In this document: piece by piece, positions 1 through 7,259 of the stretch | Numbering within the stretch: position 1 is the stretch's first letter | How the letters are laid out: each line of letters starts with the position of its first letter | Source of the DNA: Verrucomicrobiota bacterium | GTDB lineage: Bacteria > Verrucomicrobiota > Verrucomicrobiia > Opitutales > Opitutaceae | Direction of reading: 5' to 3' | Assembly (NCBI GenBank): GCA_023447015.1 | Contig: JAEXPG010000163.1 | Location: forward strand, 1-12,509 | DNA: 12,509 nucleotides | Translations under genes and position numbers: made by a program | Notes under the pieces: generated by a model | Told to the model about the DNA's origin: nothing | Database searches by the model: none | The model's input: the letters and a program-made list of their open reading frames with translations, nothing else

Positions 1-7
1 CCGCCGG

Positions 8-172
8 CTAACGACCGCCCCGCCGCCGCGCCCACGCGGCGACCAGATCGGGCATGGCGGCCGGCCGCGGGGCGTAGCCGCAGCGTGCCGCCACCAATGC
101 GCGGACACGCTCGGCGAAGAGCGCCTCAGCCGAACCGGACGGCACGGCCTCGATCATGGAAGCGGGATTCAT
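8..172 (-). CDS. Short ORF (54 aa) downstream of the chemoreceptor, possibly the head of a CheR-like gene
   Basis: This ORF starts with ATG 20 bases after the chemoreceptor stop codon and ends at a TAG only seven bases from the window edge. A GGAG lies 13 bases before the ATG, rather far for a ribosome binding site. Codon use resembles the neighbouring genes. The product has a helical, Ala/Arg-rich stretch (LFAERVRALVAARCGY) followed by an Arg-rich tail (AWARRRGGR). I do not recognise it with confidence. Its place after a CheW-MCP pair is where a CheR methyltransferase or CheA often sits, and the helical start is compatible with the N-terminal helical domain of CheR, but this is inference. 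It may be a genuine small protein, or the 5' end of a longer gene cut by the in-frame TAG. The window ends too soon to tell. Confidence 0.4.
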   Translation of the reverse strand: MNPASMIEAVPSGSAEALFAERVRALVAARCGYAPRPAAMPDLVAAWARRRGGR

Positions 173-192
173 CGTCGGGATGCAGCTCCGGA

Positions 193-2595
193 CTAGACCT
201 TGAACTTCGCGGCACGACCGAGGAGTTCGTTCGCCAAGGTCGCCAGGGATTCGGTGGCGCGTTTGGTCTTCGCGGCACCGGTCTGGGCCTGTTGGGCGAT
301 CGACGACACGGTCTGCATCGCGACCACCACGCCATTGGCGCCGCGCACCTGCTGCTTGGCGGCGAGGGAGATCTCGTTGATCAGCTCGGCCGACTGCACC
401 GAAGCCTGGCTGATGTGCTCGAGCGAAGTGCCGGCGGTGGCCACGATCCTGGAGCCGTCCTCCACCTGGGAGGTCTGCATCTCCATGGCGGTGACGGATT
501 CGTTGGTCTCGGCCTGGATCGAGGCGACAAGCTTCTCGATCTCCTGGGTGGCGGCGGCGGCGCGCTCCGCCAGCTTGCGGACCTCCTCCGCGACGACGGT
601 GAAACCGCGACCGTGCTCGCCGGCACGCGCCGCCTCGATCGCGGCGTTGAGCGCAAGCATGTCGGTCTGGGCGGAGATGTGGTTGATGGTGTTGACGATC
701 GTGCTGATCTCCATCGAGCGCTCGCCCAGGCGTTTGATCTTCCGGGCGCTGGCCTGCACGTTCTCACGGATGCGTTCCATGCCTGTGATGACGTCGTTGA
801 CGGCCTTGGCACCGTCCTCGGCGGCGCGTTTGGCCCGGCTGGCCGCCTCGTTGGCGGCGCCGGCGTTGCTGGAGACCGACTCGGTGTTGGCCGCCATCTC
901 CTGCACGGCGGAGCTGGTATTGACGATCTCAAGGTTCTGCGTGTTGGCGCCGTGGGCCAGCTGCTCGGCCGCGGCCTGGATCTCGAGCGCCGAGGCGCTC
1001 ACGGATTTGGCCGAATCCTGCACGCTCTGGATCAGGGTACCAACGTTCTCAAACATGAGGTTGACGGCGTCGCTCACGTTGCCCAACGCACCGTCGGTGA
1101 CGGGCGCGCGCACGGTGAGATCGCCGTCGGAGGCGCTGGCCGTGACCTGCAGCAAGGTCTGGATGCCCTCCTGCAGCTTCTTGTAGTCATCGGTCTCCTC
1201 CTTGGCCTTGATGCGGGCCGCGATCATCGAGTTGAACGCATCGCCCAGCAGGCCGATCTCGTCGTCGGTGCGGACCTCCACGCGGGCGGAGTTGTCGCCG
1301 GCAGCGATGCGTTTCGCGGTGGCGGTGAGCGCCGTGAGCGGACGGGTGATGCCGAGGGCCATCTGGCTGCTGACGAAGAACGAGGAGAGGGCCAGAACGA
1401 TGGCCACGCCGACCGTCCACCAAAGGAGTTGAGTCAACGTGCTCAGCGCCGCTCTCTGCGTAAGCCGGAACTCGTCGTAGTAGGCGCTGGCCCCAAGGAC
1501 CCAGTCCCACGGCTCATAGTAGGTCACGGCGGCAAATTTCTCACGGGCGGACGTCGCTCCGGCGTCAACCCAAAGGTAGTCCACGCGCTCCGAACGCCCG
1601 GCCTTCGCCGCAAGGCCGGCACGAATGATGTTCTGCACCATCGGCTCGCCTTTCGCATCCTTTGTTTCCCAGATGTCCTCGCCGTCGCGCTTGCCATTCT
1701 GGGAGATAACGTAACGACCGCGCTGGTTGCCCTGGCTGCCGAGGACGAAAACGTAGCCGGTCTCGCCCAGCTTGACCTTGAGGATGCTCTCGCGCACGGC
1801 CTTGGTGGCCTCGGTCATGTTCTTGCCGAGAAACAGCATCCCGAGGACCCGCTGATGCGCCGCGTCCCATATCGGCTGGTACACGGCTTCGTGCCACACG
1901 TTCACGACCGGGACGCGGCCGCGGAACGTCTCGCCTGCGAGCACGCGGGCCACAACCGCGTTGGAAGAGCCATCGGCATTCTTCGCCGGAATGGCAGTGC
2001 CGATCGCGCGCACTCCGTCCGCGGTGACAATCGTGGTGGCCACGCGCACCATGTCGCCCGCGTCGTTCATGCGTTGGAAAAGGGTGACCTCGGAGTCGGT
2101 CAAATGCTTGAGCTCGTCGACGATCGGGGTGGCGACAGCGACGTCGGTATTCTGTCCGATCCACTGCCCCCCGACGGCGAATTTGGGCAGCTCCGCCTTG
2201 ACCTTCTGCTGCGTCCCGGCGAATTCCACCGACCAGGGCACGTTCTCGGACTGGAGCGAGACGGAGCCCTGCCGCTGCAGAAGCTCGTTGGCGAGGTTCA
2301 GACTATGATCGAGTTGCCGGCCGGTCTGGGCCTGGGCGGCAGCGCAAGTGTCGCGGATGGTCTGGATGAGTTTGTCGGCGCTGTCGAAGGCCTGGGCGTC
2401 GAGATATCCGCCCAAGACGGGGGACATCCGGCTCTTCTGCACGACGACGATCACCGTCAGGATGACGACGGTGAGCAGCACCATGCTGAAGCTGAGGAGG
2501 GTGATCTTCTGGCTGACCTTGAGTGACTTCCTGCGGAGGCCGTCCCCTCCGGCGACAGACGGGGTAGCGGAATGCTGCTGGGTGTTGGTGTTCAT
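193..2595 (-). CDS. Methyl-accepting chemotaxis protein with periplasmic Cache sensor, HAMP and PilJ-like second HAMP segment
   Basis: This is an inner-membrane chemoreceptor of 800 residues that should control a CheA kinase through CheW. Residues 31-52 form the first membrane helix. Residues about 60-380 are the periplasmic sensor, whose later part (GETGYVFVLGSQG, then EPWDWVLGAS) is typical of Cache domains, probably the Cache_3-Cache_2 fusion. Residues about 388-410 are the second membrane helix. A HAMP domain follows (about 413-465; ITRPL, DEIGLLGDAFN). A second HAMP-like segment spans about 475-525 (DGDLTVRAPVTDGALG), as in PilJ-type receptors. The coiled-coil signalling domain has its conserved tip at about 640-672 (SAQTDMLALNAAIEAARAGE, GRGFTVVAEEVRKLAER). 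The C-terminus ends AAKFKV, with no NWETF-like CheR tether. The gene lies 110 bases downstream of the CheW gene. No clear ribosome binding site precedes the ATG. The family call is secure; the ligand is unknown. Confidence 0.97.
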   Translation of the reverse strand: MNTNTQQHSATPSVAGGDGLRRKSLKVSQKITLLSFSMVLLTVVILTVIVVVQKSRMSPVLGGYLDAQAFDSADKLIQTIRDTCAAAQAQTGRQLDHSLNLANELLQRQGSVSLQSENVPWSVEFAGTQQKVKAELPKFAVGGQWIGQNTDVAVATPIVDELKHLTDSEVTLFQRMNDAGDMVRVATTIVTADGVRAIGTAIPAKNADGSSNAVVARVLAGETFRGRVPVVNVWHEAVYQPIWDAAHQRVLGMLFLGKNMTEATKAVRESILKVKLGETGYVFVLGSQGNQRGRYVISQNGKRDGEDIWETKDAKGEPMVQNIIRAGLAAKAGRSERVDYLWVDAGATSAREKFAAVTYYEPWDWVLGASAYYDEFRLTQRAALSTLTQLLWWTVGVAIVLALSSFFVSSQMALGITRPLTALTATAKRIAAGDNSARVEVRTDDEIGLLGDAFNSMIAARIKAKEETDDYKKLQEGIQTLLQVTASASDGDLTVRAPVTDGALGNVSDAVNLMFENVGTLIQSVQDSAKSVSASALEIQAAAEQLAHGANTQNLEIVNTSSAVQEMAANTESVSSNAGAANEAASRAKRAAEDGAKAVNDVITGMERIRENVQASARKIKRLGERSMEISTIVNTINHISAQTDMLALNAAIEAARAGEHGRGFTVVAEEVRKLAERAAAATQEIEKLVASIQAETNESVTAMEMQTSQVEDGSRIVATAGTSLEHISQASVQSAELINEISLAAKQQVRGANGVVVAMQTVSSIAQQAQTGAAKTKRATESLATLANELLGRAAKFKV

Positions 2596-2705
2596 AGGAC
2601 AATGCTTGGCTGGCGGCGGATGATGAGAGAGTGAAACCGATGCCCCGGGGACCGCGCCTCAAGGCCGGCCGCGACGGGCGACGGGGAGTAGGCGGGACCG
2701 CGGGA

Positions 2706-3170
2706 TCATGCCGTTGCTGCGGCGAAACGAAGCCGCTCAATGATGGCGCCGATCAGTGCGGTCCCCGCCAGGACGGTGATCAGTTGATGTTTCGGATCGA
2801 CGCGCAGGTGGGCCATCCACGGGCGCTGCAACGACAACGGGTGCGGCAACAGATCGGACGGCGAGAGCGAAACGACGCCCAGGACCCGGTCGAACGCGAC
2901 GGCACAGATCGCGTCGCGTTCGTGCAGGATGGCGAGCACGGTCGGCGGCGCCTCCGGATTCTCGATCACCAGGAGTGAATCCGGGCGCACCACCGGCACG
3001 ATTTCGCCACGCAGTTGGAACGAGCCGAGCAGTTCGGCCGGAGCCAGCGGAACCGGCTCGAGCTCGGGAAGCGGCAGCACTTCGCGCACACATGAGACCG
3101 GGAGCGCGAAACGTTGCCCGGCACGCAGCGCGACCAGATGCACCACCTGACCCGAGGAGGAGTCCTTCAT
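2706..3170 (-). CDS. cheW: CheW/PilI-like chemosensory adaptor
   Basis: This 154-residue protein is a single CheW domain of normal family length. Such proteins are cytoplasmic scaffolds that link chemoreceptors to the CheA kinase. The characteristic pattern runs through residues 9-67: a first strand VVHLVALRAGQRFALPV, then VREVLPLPELEPVPLAPAELLGSFQLRGEIVPVV, where the RGEIVPVV turn is the most diagnostic part. The C-terminal half (LAILHERDAICAVAFDRVLGVVSL) fits the second half of the CheW barrel. The ATG lies 11 bases after the stop codon of the upstream receiver gene, so the two are co-transcribed and perhaps translationally coupled; no good ribosome binding site is seen. With the receptor downstream and two receivers upstream it matches PixI/PilI by position. 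The partner CheA is not in the window. Confidence 0.95.
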   Translation of the reverse strand: MKDSSSGQVVHLVALRAGQRFALPVSCVREVLPLPELEPVPLAPAELLGSFQLRGEIVPVVRPDSLLVIENPEAPPTVLAILHERDAICAVAFDRVLGVVSLSPSDLLPHPLSLQRPWMAHLRVDPKHQLITVLAGTALIGAIIERLRFAAATA

Positions 3171-3181
3171 GGGAAGATGGC

Positions 3182-3553
3182 TCAGCCGATGTGCTTGCGG
3201 ATGATGTCGACGAGGGCCTTGGTCTCGAACGGCTTCATCACGTAGTCGTTGGCCCCCTGGCGCAGCCCCCAGAACCGGTCGGTCTCCTGGGTTTTGGAGG
3301 TGACGAGGACGATCGGCGTATTCGCGGTCTCGGGCTGCTTGCGCAGTTTGCGGCAGACCTGGAAGCCGTCGACGTTGGGCATGACGACATCCAACAGGAT
3401 TAGGGCCGGCTTCTCGCTGGCCGCGAGCCGAAGGGCTTCGTCCCCGTTGGTGGCGACAATAGCGACGTGTCCGGCACCGGACACCGCGGACTGGATGAGG
3501 GCCACCTGGGTGGCGGAATCATCGGCGATTAGGACTTTTGACATGGTGCTCAT
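3182..3553 (-). CDS. Single-domain response regulator, CheY/PilH-like
   Basis: This is a 123-residue stand-alone receiver domain with all the catalytic residues: acidic pair D11-D12, phosphoacceptor D55 (ILLDVVMPNVDG), T85 (IVLVTSK) and K107 (MKPFE). It has no output domain, so it acts by binding partners or as a phosphate sink for a CheA-type kinase, as CheY, PilH and PixH do. The strand-5 KPFETKAL and the QGANDYVMKPF pattern are close to PilH. Two starts are possible: the ATG at 3553 used here, giving MSTMSKVLIADDS, or the ATG at 3544, giving MSKVLIADDS, which is nearer to the usual PilH beginning. Neither has a clear ribosome binding site. It lies 39 bases after the REC-DUF4388 gene and 11 bases before the CheW gene. 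Confidence 0.95.
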   Translation of the reverse strand: MSTMSKVLIADDSATQVALIQSAVSGAGHVAIVATNGDEALRLAASEKPALILLDVVMPNVDGFQVCRKLRKQPETANTPIVLVTSKTQETDRFWGLRQGANDYVMKPFETKALVDIIRKHIG

Positions 3554-3592
3554 AGGAATAAGGCAAGTTGCCTGGTCGTGTGGGTTGTTTGG

Positions 3593-5017
3593 TCAGTCGG
3601 AAGTGGTTGCGGTCGCCAGCGGCACGGCTGCCGCGCGCAGCAGCCCCAGCCGGAGCAACCGGTAGATGGCCGCGCAGGTGCAGAACAGTTCCTGTCCGGA
3701 AGCGGTGGCGATCGCCTGCAGGGAACGCTGCCCGTCGACCAGCCCCACCACCGCGCTCTCGCCGGCCGAAAGCTCCAGCTGGGCGCTTTGCTCGGCCGCA
3801 TCGGACACGACGGCATACACCGTCTCGACCGAGCCGGTGGCACTCTCGATCGCGAGCCAGTCGTCCACCAACCGCAGCACCGAAAGCACGAACTGGCGCA
3901 TCTCGAGATTGAGCGGAAACTGCCGGGCCGCCTCGGGCAATGCCTTGCCGGCGACGAAACTGTAGCGAGTACCCCCGTCGACCAGTGCGCGCTGCACGGC
4001 GACAATTCCCTGATTGCGCAGCAGCGCCTCCAGGATGCCCGGATCCGGCATCAGGCCGAGGCGACACAGGGTGATGAAGAACGGGACCCCCTCGCGCTGC
4101 TGGGCAGTCACGGCGGCGGAGACTGCGGTCGCCGGCACGGCCCGGAAGTTGTAGGCGGCGCCAGTGCAGTACGCCCGCGGGTTGGTGGAGCCGACCATGA
4201 CCACACGCCCCTGGGAAAGCGTCACGGTGACCACCTCCCCTTCCATCTGCAGCGTGAACTCACCCGTGGCGCCCGTTCGACCGAGGTGCAGCAACGCCGC
4301 ATCCAGCCCCACCCAGGCGTTTGTCCCGGCGATCTGCGGTTGCACATGCTCGACCGGCTGGACGATCGCTGCCGCGATCTCCGCGAGCAGCTCGCCGCGC
4401 AGAAAGAATGGCAGATAGAAAGTCTCCGCCGGCAGCGCCCCGCGCCGCCGCTCGAGGTCAGGGATCATCTTCGCAATGCTGCGGAAGCGCCCGGTGAGCA
4501 GTGTCCGCAACGAGATCGTGTGCGCCGCCGGCTCACCGGAGCGCGCCTCGCCCGGCGCAGAGACAGTGCCCGGGACCGCCGCCACCTGGGCCGCCGGTGC
4601 GGCACTTGCGGTCGTGAACACGGCATTGCGGCTGTCTTCAACAGGAGCGGCACGCTTCGCCAACAGGTGTTCGATCACGGACTTCAGGACCTTGGCCTGG
4701 AACGGCTTCGTCAGGTAGTCGCGGACATTGCGACTGTCGGCGTACAGCTGGCGGATCGCCGCGCCATTGGTGCTGATCAGCAGGATCGGGATCTCGGCCG
4801 TGGCCGGATCGGCAAGCAACTGCCGACAGACCTCGGGGCTCGGCAAGTCCGGCAGGACGAAGTCCAGGAGGATCAGATCGGGCTTGGCGGCGCGGGCAAG
4901 CTCCAGGCCCGAGGACGCCCGGTCGGCCAGCAACACCTCGTGTCCTGCTGATCGCAGGATTGTTTCAACCATCTTGCGGATGGTCAGGCTGTCTTCGATG
5001 GAGAGAATGCGCGACAC
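3593..5017 (-). CDS. Response regulator with N-terminal receiver and C-terminal DUF4388 (PATAN) domain
   Basis: This 474-residue protein is the first gene of the chemosensory operon. Residues 1-120 are a receiver with E8-D9, phosphoacceptor D52 (LILLDFVLPD), S82/T83 and K104 (LTKPF), so it should be phosphorylatable. Residues about 121-165 are an Ala/Pro-rich linker. From about 165 the sequence fits DUF4388/PATAN: the segment at about 237-285 (LLHLGRTGATGEFTLQMEG, then VTLSQGRVVMVGSTNP) has the family's G-x-F/L and dG.iv pattern. The C-terminal part (FCTCAAIYRLLRLGLLRA) is a helical bundle of the kind found in PatA-like proteins. Cyanobacterial PatA/PixG carries the same two domains in the opposite order. 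The start is a GTG; no ATG or earlier GTG/TTG is in frame nearby and no strong ribosome binding site is seen. It probably gives the output of the pathway, by analogy pilus-based motility, but that is inference. Confidence 0.88.
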   Translation of the reverse strand: MSRILSIEDSLTIRKMVETILRSAGHEVLLADRASSGLELARAAKPDLILLDFVLPDLPSPEVCRQLLADPATAEIPILLISTNGAAIRQLYADSRNVRDYLTKPFQAKVLKSVIEHLLAKRAAPVEDSRNAVFTTASAAPAAQVAAVPGTVSAPGEARSGEPAAHTISLRTLLTGRFRSIAKMIPDLERRRGALPAETFYLPFFLRGELLAEIAAAIVQPVEHVQPQIAGTNAWVGLDAALLHLGRTGATGEFTLQMEGEVVTVTLSQGRVVMVGSTNPRAYCTGAAYNFRAVPATAVSAAVTAQQREGVPFFITLCRLGLMPDPGILEALLRNQGIVAVQRALVDGGTRYSFVAGKALPEAARQFPLNLEMRQFVLSVLRLVDDWLAIESATGSVETVYAVVSDAAEQSAQLELSAGESAVVGLVDGQRSLQAIATASGQELFCTCAAIYRLLRLGLLRAAAVPLATATTSD

Positions 5018-5417
5018 GGTAGGAAACAGGCCGAGAGGTAGTCCTATGTTCCGACAAGCGGAGACACGATGGAGGGAGCGATTCGCATCGTCCTGTACTA
5101 TCGTTCAAACGACACGCTCCCCTCATCAGGAAGATCCACCCCTGCCGCTACGTTTTTCCTTAGGGTGACGAGGAAAGATCCCGGCGCCGGGCGATGAGGT
5201 GAAGCCCCGGGTCCACCGCTCGCCCCGAGGTGATCCTACGGGACCGGAGCCGCAGAACCGGTCGGGCCTTTCCTTAAGGCCCCCTCCCCGAACAAGTCCG
5301 CGCACCGCGCGCGAGCCTCGCGCGGTCACACACGACACGTCGTCCGCCTCGGGACACTCCGGAATTTCCCGACTCGACACTCATTCCGCCAAGCGCCGCC
5401 CGGGGAACCGCGACGAA
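5018..5417. other. 400-base non-coding stretch with several inverted repeats
   Basis: No convincing gene lies here. It is downstream of the NarL-type regulator and upstream of the chemosensory operon, both on the minus strand, so it should hold a terminator for the first and a promoter for the second. I see a strong GC hairpin at 5305-5327, a 7-bp stem-loop at 5264-5282 (GGGCCTT/AAGGCCC), a 12-bp perfect palindrome CCCGGCGCCGGG at 5180-5191, and a TTTCCT/AGGAAA dyad at 5155-5176. I found no convincing sigma-70 or sigma-54 promoter on the minus strand and no recognisable riboswitch core. The dyads are partly expected from the high GC content. Confidence 0.6.
5264..5327 (-). terminator. Paired GC-rich hairpins, possible terminator of the NarL-type regulator gene
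   Basis: Two stem-loops lie 90-155 bases downstream of the regulator stop codon. One, at 5305-5327, forms an 8-bp stem ACCGCGCG/CGCGCGGT or, in an alternative fold, a 7-bp stem with a GCC loop. The other, at 5264-5282, has a 7-bp stem and a 5-base loop. Neither is followed by a T-run on either strand, so they are not classic intrinsic terminators. They may aid Rho-dependent termination or protect a 3' end. Confidence 0.25.
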
Positions 5418-6074
5418 CTACAGCGCGACCAAGCCCTCGCGGATGGCGTACTTGGTCAGGCCGGCCACGGTGTTGATCTGCAACTTGGTCATGAGGTTGA
5501 GCCGGTGCGTCTCCACGGTCTTGGGGCTGACCTTCTGGGCGAACGCGATCTCCTTGGTGGTCATCCCATCTGCGATCTGCTTGAGCGTCTCCAACTCCCG
5601 CGGCGAGAGAAGCTCGCCCCCACCCGGATGTTGTCGCTGGCGATCACGAACAATCACCGTTGACGCGGCTGGCGAGAGGTAGATCTGGCCGACCAACACC
5701 GCCTCGACCGCAGTGATGAGCTCCTCACCCGAGCAGTTCTTCAGCACATAGGCGGCCGCCCCAGCCTCCAATGCGCTGGTGATCGTCCGGCCGTCACCAA
5801 CCGCCGTCAGTATCATGATCTTCGAAATCGGGAAGGTCGTATTGATCCGCCGGGTGAGCGCGAGGCCACCCTCCCCCGGCAGCTCCAGCTCCATCCCGAC
5901 CAGATTGGGCTCCAACCGCGCAACCGCCTGCCAGGCGCTATCGCTGTCACCGGACTCCCCCACGATCTCAAAACGGGCAGAATGACAGCCGAGACATTCG
6001 CGGAGACCGGCTCGCAGCAAGGGATGGTCGTCAACCAGCAAGATCTTCACGCGCTCGGACTGGATGGATTTCAT
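5418..6074 (-). CDS. NarL/FixJ-family response regulator with Glu in place of the phosphoacceptor Asp
   Basis: This 218-residue protein has the standard layout of a DNA-binding response regulator. Residues 9-125 are a receiver with acidic pair D15-D16, T90 and K112 in place. Residues about 153-216 are a LuxR-type helix-turn-helix (LLSPRELETLKQIADGMTTKEIA, SPKTVETHRLNLMTKL). At the phosphoacceptor position the sequence reads PNLVGMELELPGEGG: family members normally have D where E62 stands, and the codon is clearly GAG (5889-5891). A Glu there cannot take phosphate in the usual way and often mimics the active state, so the protein may be constitutively active or controlled by another signal. 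No histidine kinase gene is adjacent. The start ATG has no clear ribosome binding site. The gene is divergent from the polyprenyl synthase gene across 255 bases. Confidence 0.95.
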   Translation of the reverse strand: MKSIQSERVKILLVDDHPLLRAGLRECLGCHSARFEIVGESGDSDSAWQAVARLEPNLVGMELELPGEGGLALTRRINTTFPISKIMILTAVGDGRTITSALEAGAAAYVLKNCSGEELITAVEAVLVGQIYLSPAASTVIVRDRQRQHPGGGELLSPRELETLKQIADGMTTKEIAFAQKVSPKTVETHRLNLMTKLQINTVAGLTKYAIREGLVAL

Positions 6075-6329
6075 GCTGATTCAGGATGTCGAGACTGACG
6101 GAAGCGGCATCGCGGCGTATCACGAGCACCGATCCCCGCGAGGCACTTACGTCTAGGCGGAAGCCCCGACGGGACAAGTGAACAACGCATCGTCTGGTTC
6201 ACCACGCGCTGATCCCCGTGCCCCTCCACGGGTTGCGGGAGCCGTCAAACTCGCGATCCCCGCCCTGCACCACGTCGCTTCGGGCTTTCCCACAGCGCAC
6301 GACGCCCCAATCCTGCCCCAATCACATCG
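6075..6329. other. Divergent intergenic region between the NarL-type regulator and the polyprenyl synthase gene
   Basis: The 255 bases should carry the promoters of both divergent genes. I could not pick out a convincing -35/-10 pair for either, or a strong dyad. Open frames crossing it are continuations of antisense shadows of the flanking genes. Confidence 0.5.
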
Positions 6330-7208
6330 ATGGACTTCGCCGCCCAATTCTCGCAACTGCGCCTTGAGACCGAGCAGGCGCTCGACCGTTTCGTGCCCGC
6401 GGGCCAAACGCGTCCCACCCGCCTTCACTCCGCGATGCGCTACAGCCTCGAGGCCGGCGGCAAGCGCATCCGCCCCGTCCTCGTCCTCGCCGCCGCCGAT
6501 CTCTTCGGCCGACGCGCAGAGGCCGCGGCAGCCGCCGTCGCGATCGAGTGCATCCATACCTACTCGCTCATCCACGACGACCTGCCGGCACTCGACAACG
6601 ACGACCTGCGCCGCGGTCGCCCGACCTGCCACCGGGCCTTCGACGAGCCCACCGCCATCCTCGCCGGCGACGCCCTGCTCACCCACGCCTTCGCGCTCCT
6701 CGCCTCGCACTACGCCGACCGCCCCGCCCTCGCCGCCGCGCTCGTCCGCGAGCTCGGGCAGGCCGCCGGCAGCACCGAGCTCATCGGCGGCCAGATGGAG
6801 GACATCGAAGCGGAGCGGACTCAGGCCACCCGCGACCAGGTCGAGTTCATCCACAACGGCAAGACCGCCGCGATGATCTCCTGCAGCTTGGCACTCGGCG
6901 GACTCATCGGCGGCGCCGACGAGAACCAACTCGCCTCGCTCCGACGCCTCGGGCGCGGCGTCGGCCTCGCCTTCCAGGTGATCGACGACGTGCTCGACAC
7001 CACCGCCACCTCCACCGCGCTGGGCAAGACCGCCGGCAAGGACGCCACCGCCCAGAAGGCCACGATGGTCCGCGTGCTCGGTCTCGAAGGTGCCCGCACA
7101 CGCGCCGCCGAGCTCACCGCCGCCGCGCTGGCCGAGCTTTCGAATCTCCCCGGAGACACCGTCTTTCTCCGCGCGCTGGTCGAGTCGCTCCTGCACCGGG
7201 GCAACTGA
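6330..7208 (+). CDS. ispA: Short-chain polyprenyl diphosphate synthase (farnesyl diphosphate synthase type)
   Basis: This 292-residue cytoplasmic enzyme of isoprenoid synthesis should condense isopentenyl diphosphate with allylic diphosphates to give farnesyl (or geranylgeranyl) diphosphate. The signatures are complete: GGKRIRPVL (43-51), first aspartate-rich motif DDLPALDNDD (83-92) with the two-residue insertion of bacterial type II enzymes, GDALL (113-117), GGQMEDI (153-159), the second motif FQVIDDVLD (215-223), and KTAGKDATAQKATMV near 233. A tyrosine (Y78) sits five residues before the first motif, as in E. coli IspA, where a bulky residue limits product to C15; product length is still inference. 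Length is normal for the family. No clear ribosome binding site precedes the ATG. It is not beside xseB or dxs, its common partners; the next gene, 51 bases on, is a WYL regulator with no evident link. Confidence 0.95.
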   Translation: MDFAAQFSQLRLETEQALDRFVPAGQTRPTRLHSAMRYSLEAGGKRIRPVLVLAAADLFGRRAEAAAAAVAIECIHTYSLIHDDLPALDNDDLRRGRPTCHRAFDEPTAILAGDALLTHAFALLASHYADRPALAAALVRELGQAAGSTELIGGQMEDIEAERTQATRDQVEFIHNGKTAAMISCSLALGGLIGGADENQLASLRRLGRGVGLAFQVIDDVLDTTATSTALGKTAGKDATAQKATMVRVLGLEGARTRAAELTAAALAELSNLPGDTVFLRALVESLLHRGN

Positions 7209-7259
7209 CCCTCCTAGCCCGGTCCCCGTCCAACCCCGGCAAAATCCATCCGTCCCTCG

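Noticed and set aside
85..2526. 813-codon open frame on the plus strand opposite the chemoreceptor
   Set aside because: It is an antisense shadow caused by the GC-rich codon pattern of the receptor gene. Its translation is His/Gly/Asp/Leu-rich with no domain, and the minus-strand frame has unmistakable MCP motifs.
2648..2702. Nine-base direct repeat GGGACCGCG (2648-2656 and 2694-2702) in the CheW-MCP gap
   Set aside because: Two copies of a short GC-rich word 46 bases apart are expected by chance in this composition; no supporting structure was seen.
3578..4951. 457-codon open frame on the plus strand opposite the REC-DUF4388 gene
   Set aside because: Antisense shadow; the minus-strand frame has an intact receiver domain and PATAN pattern.
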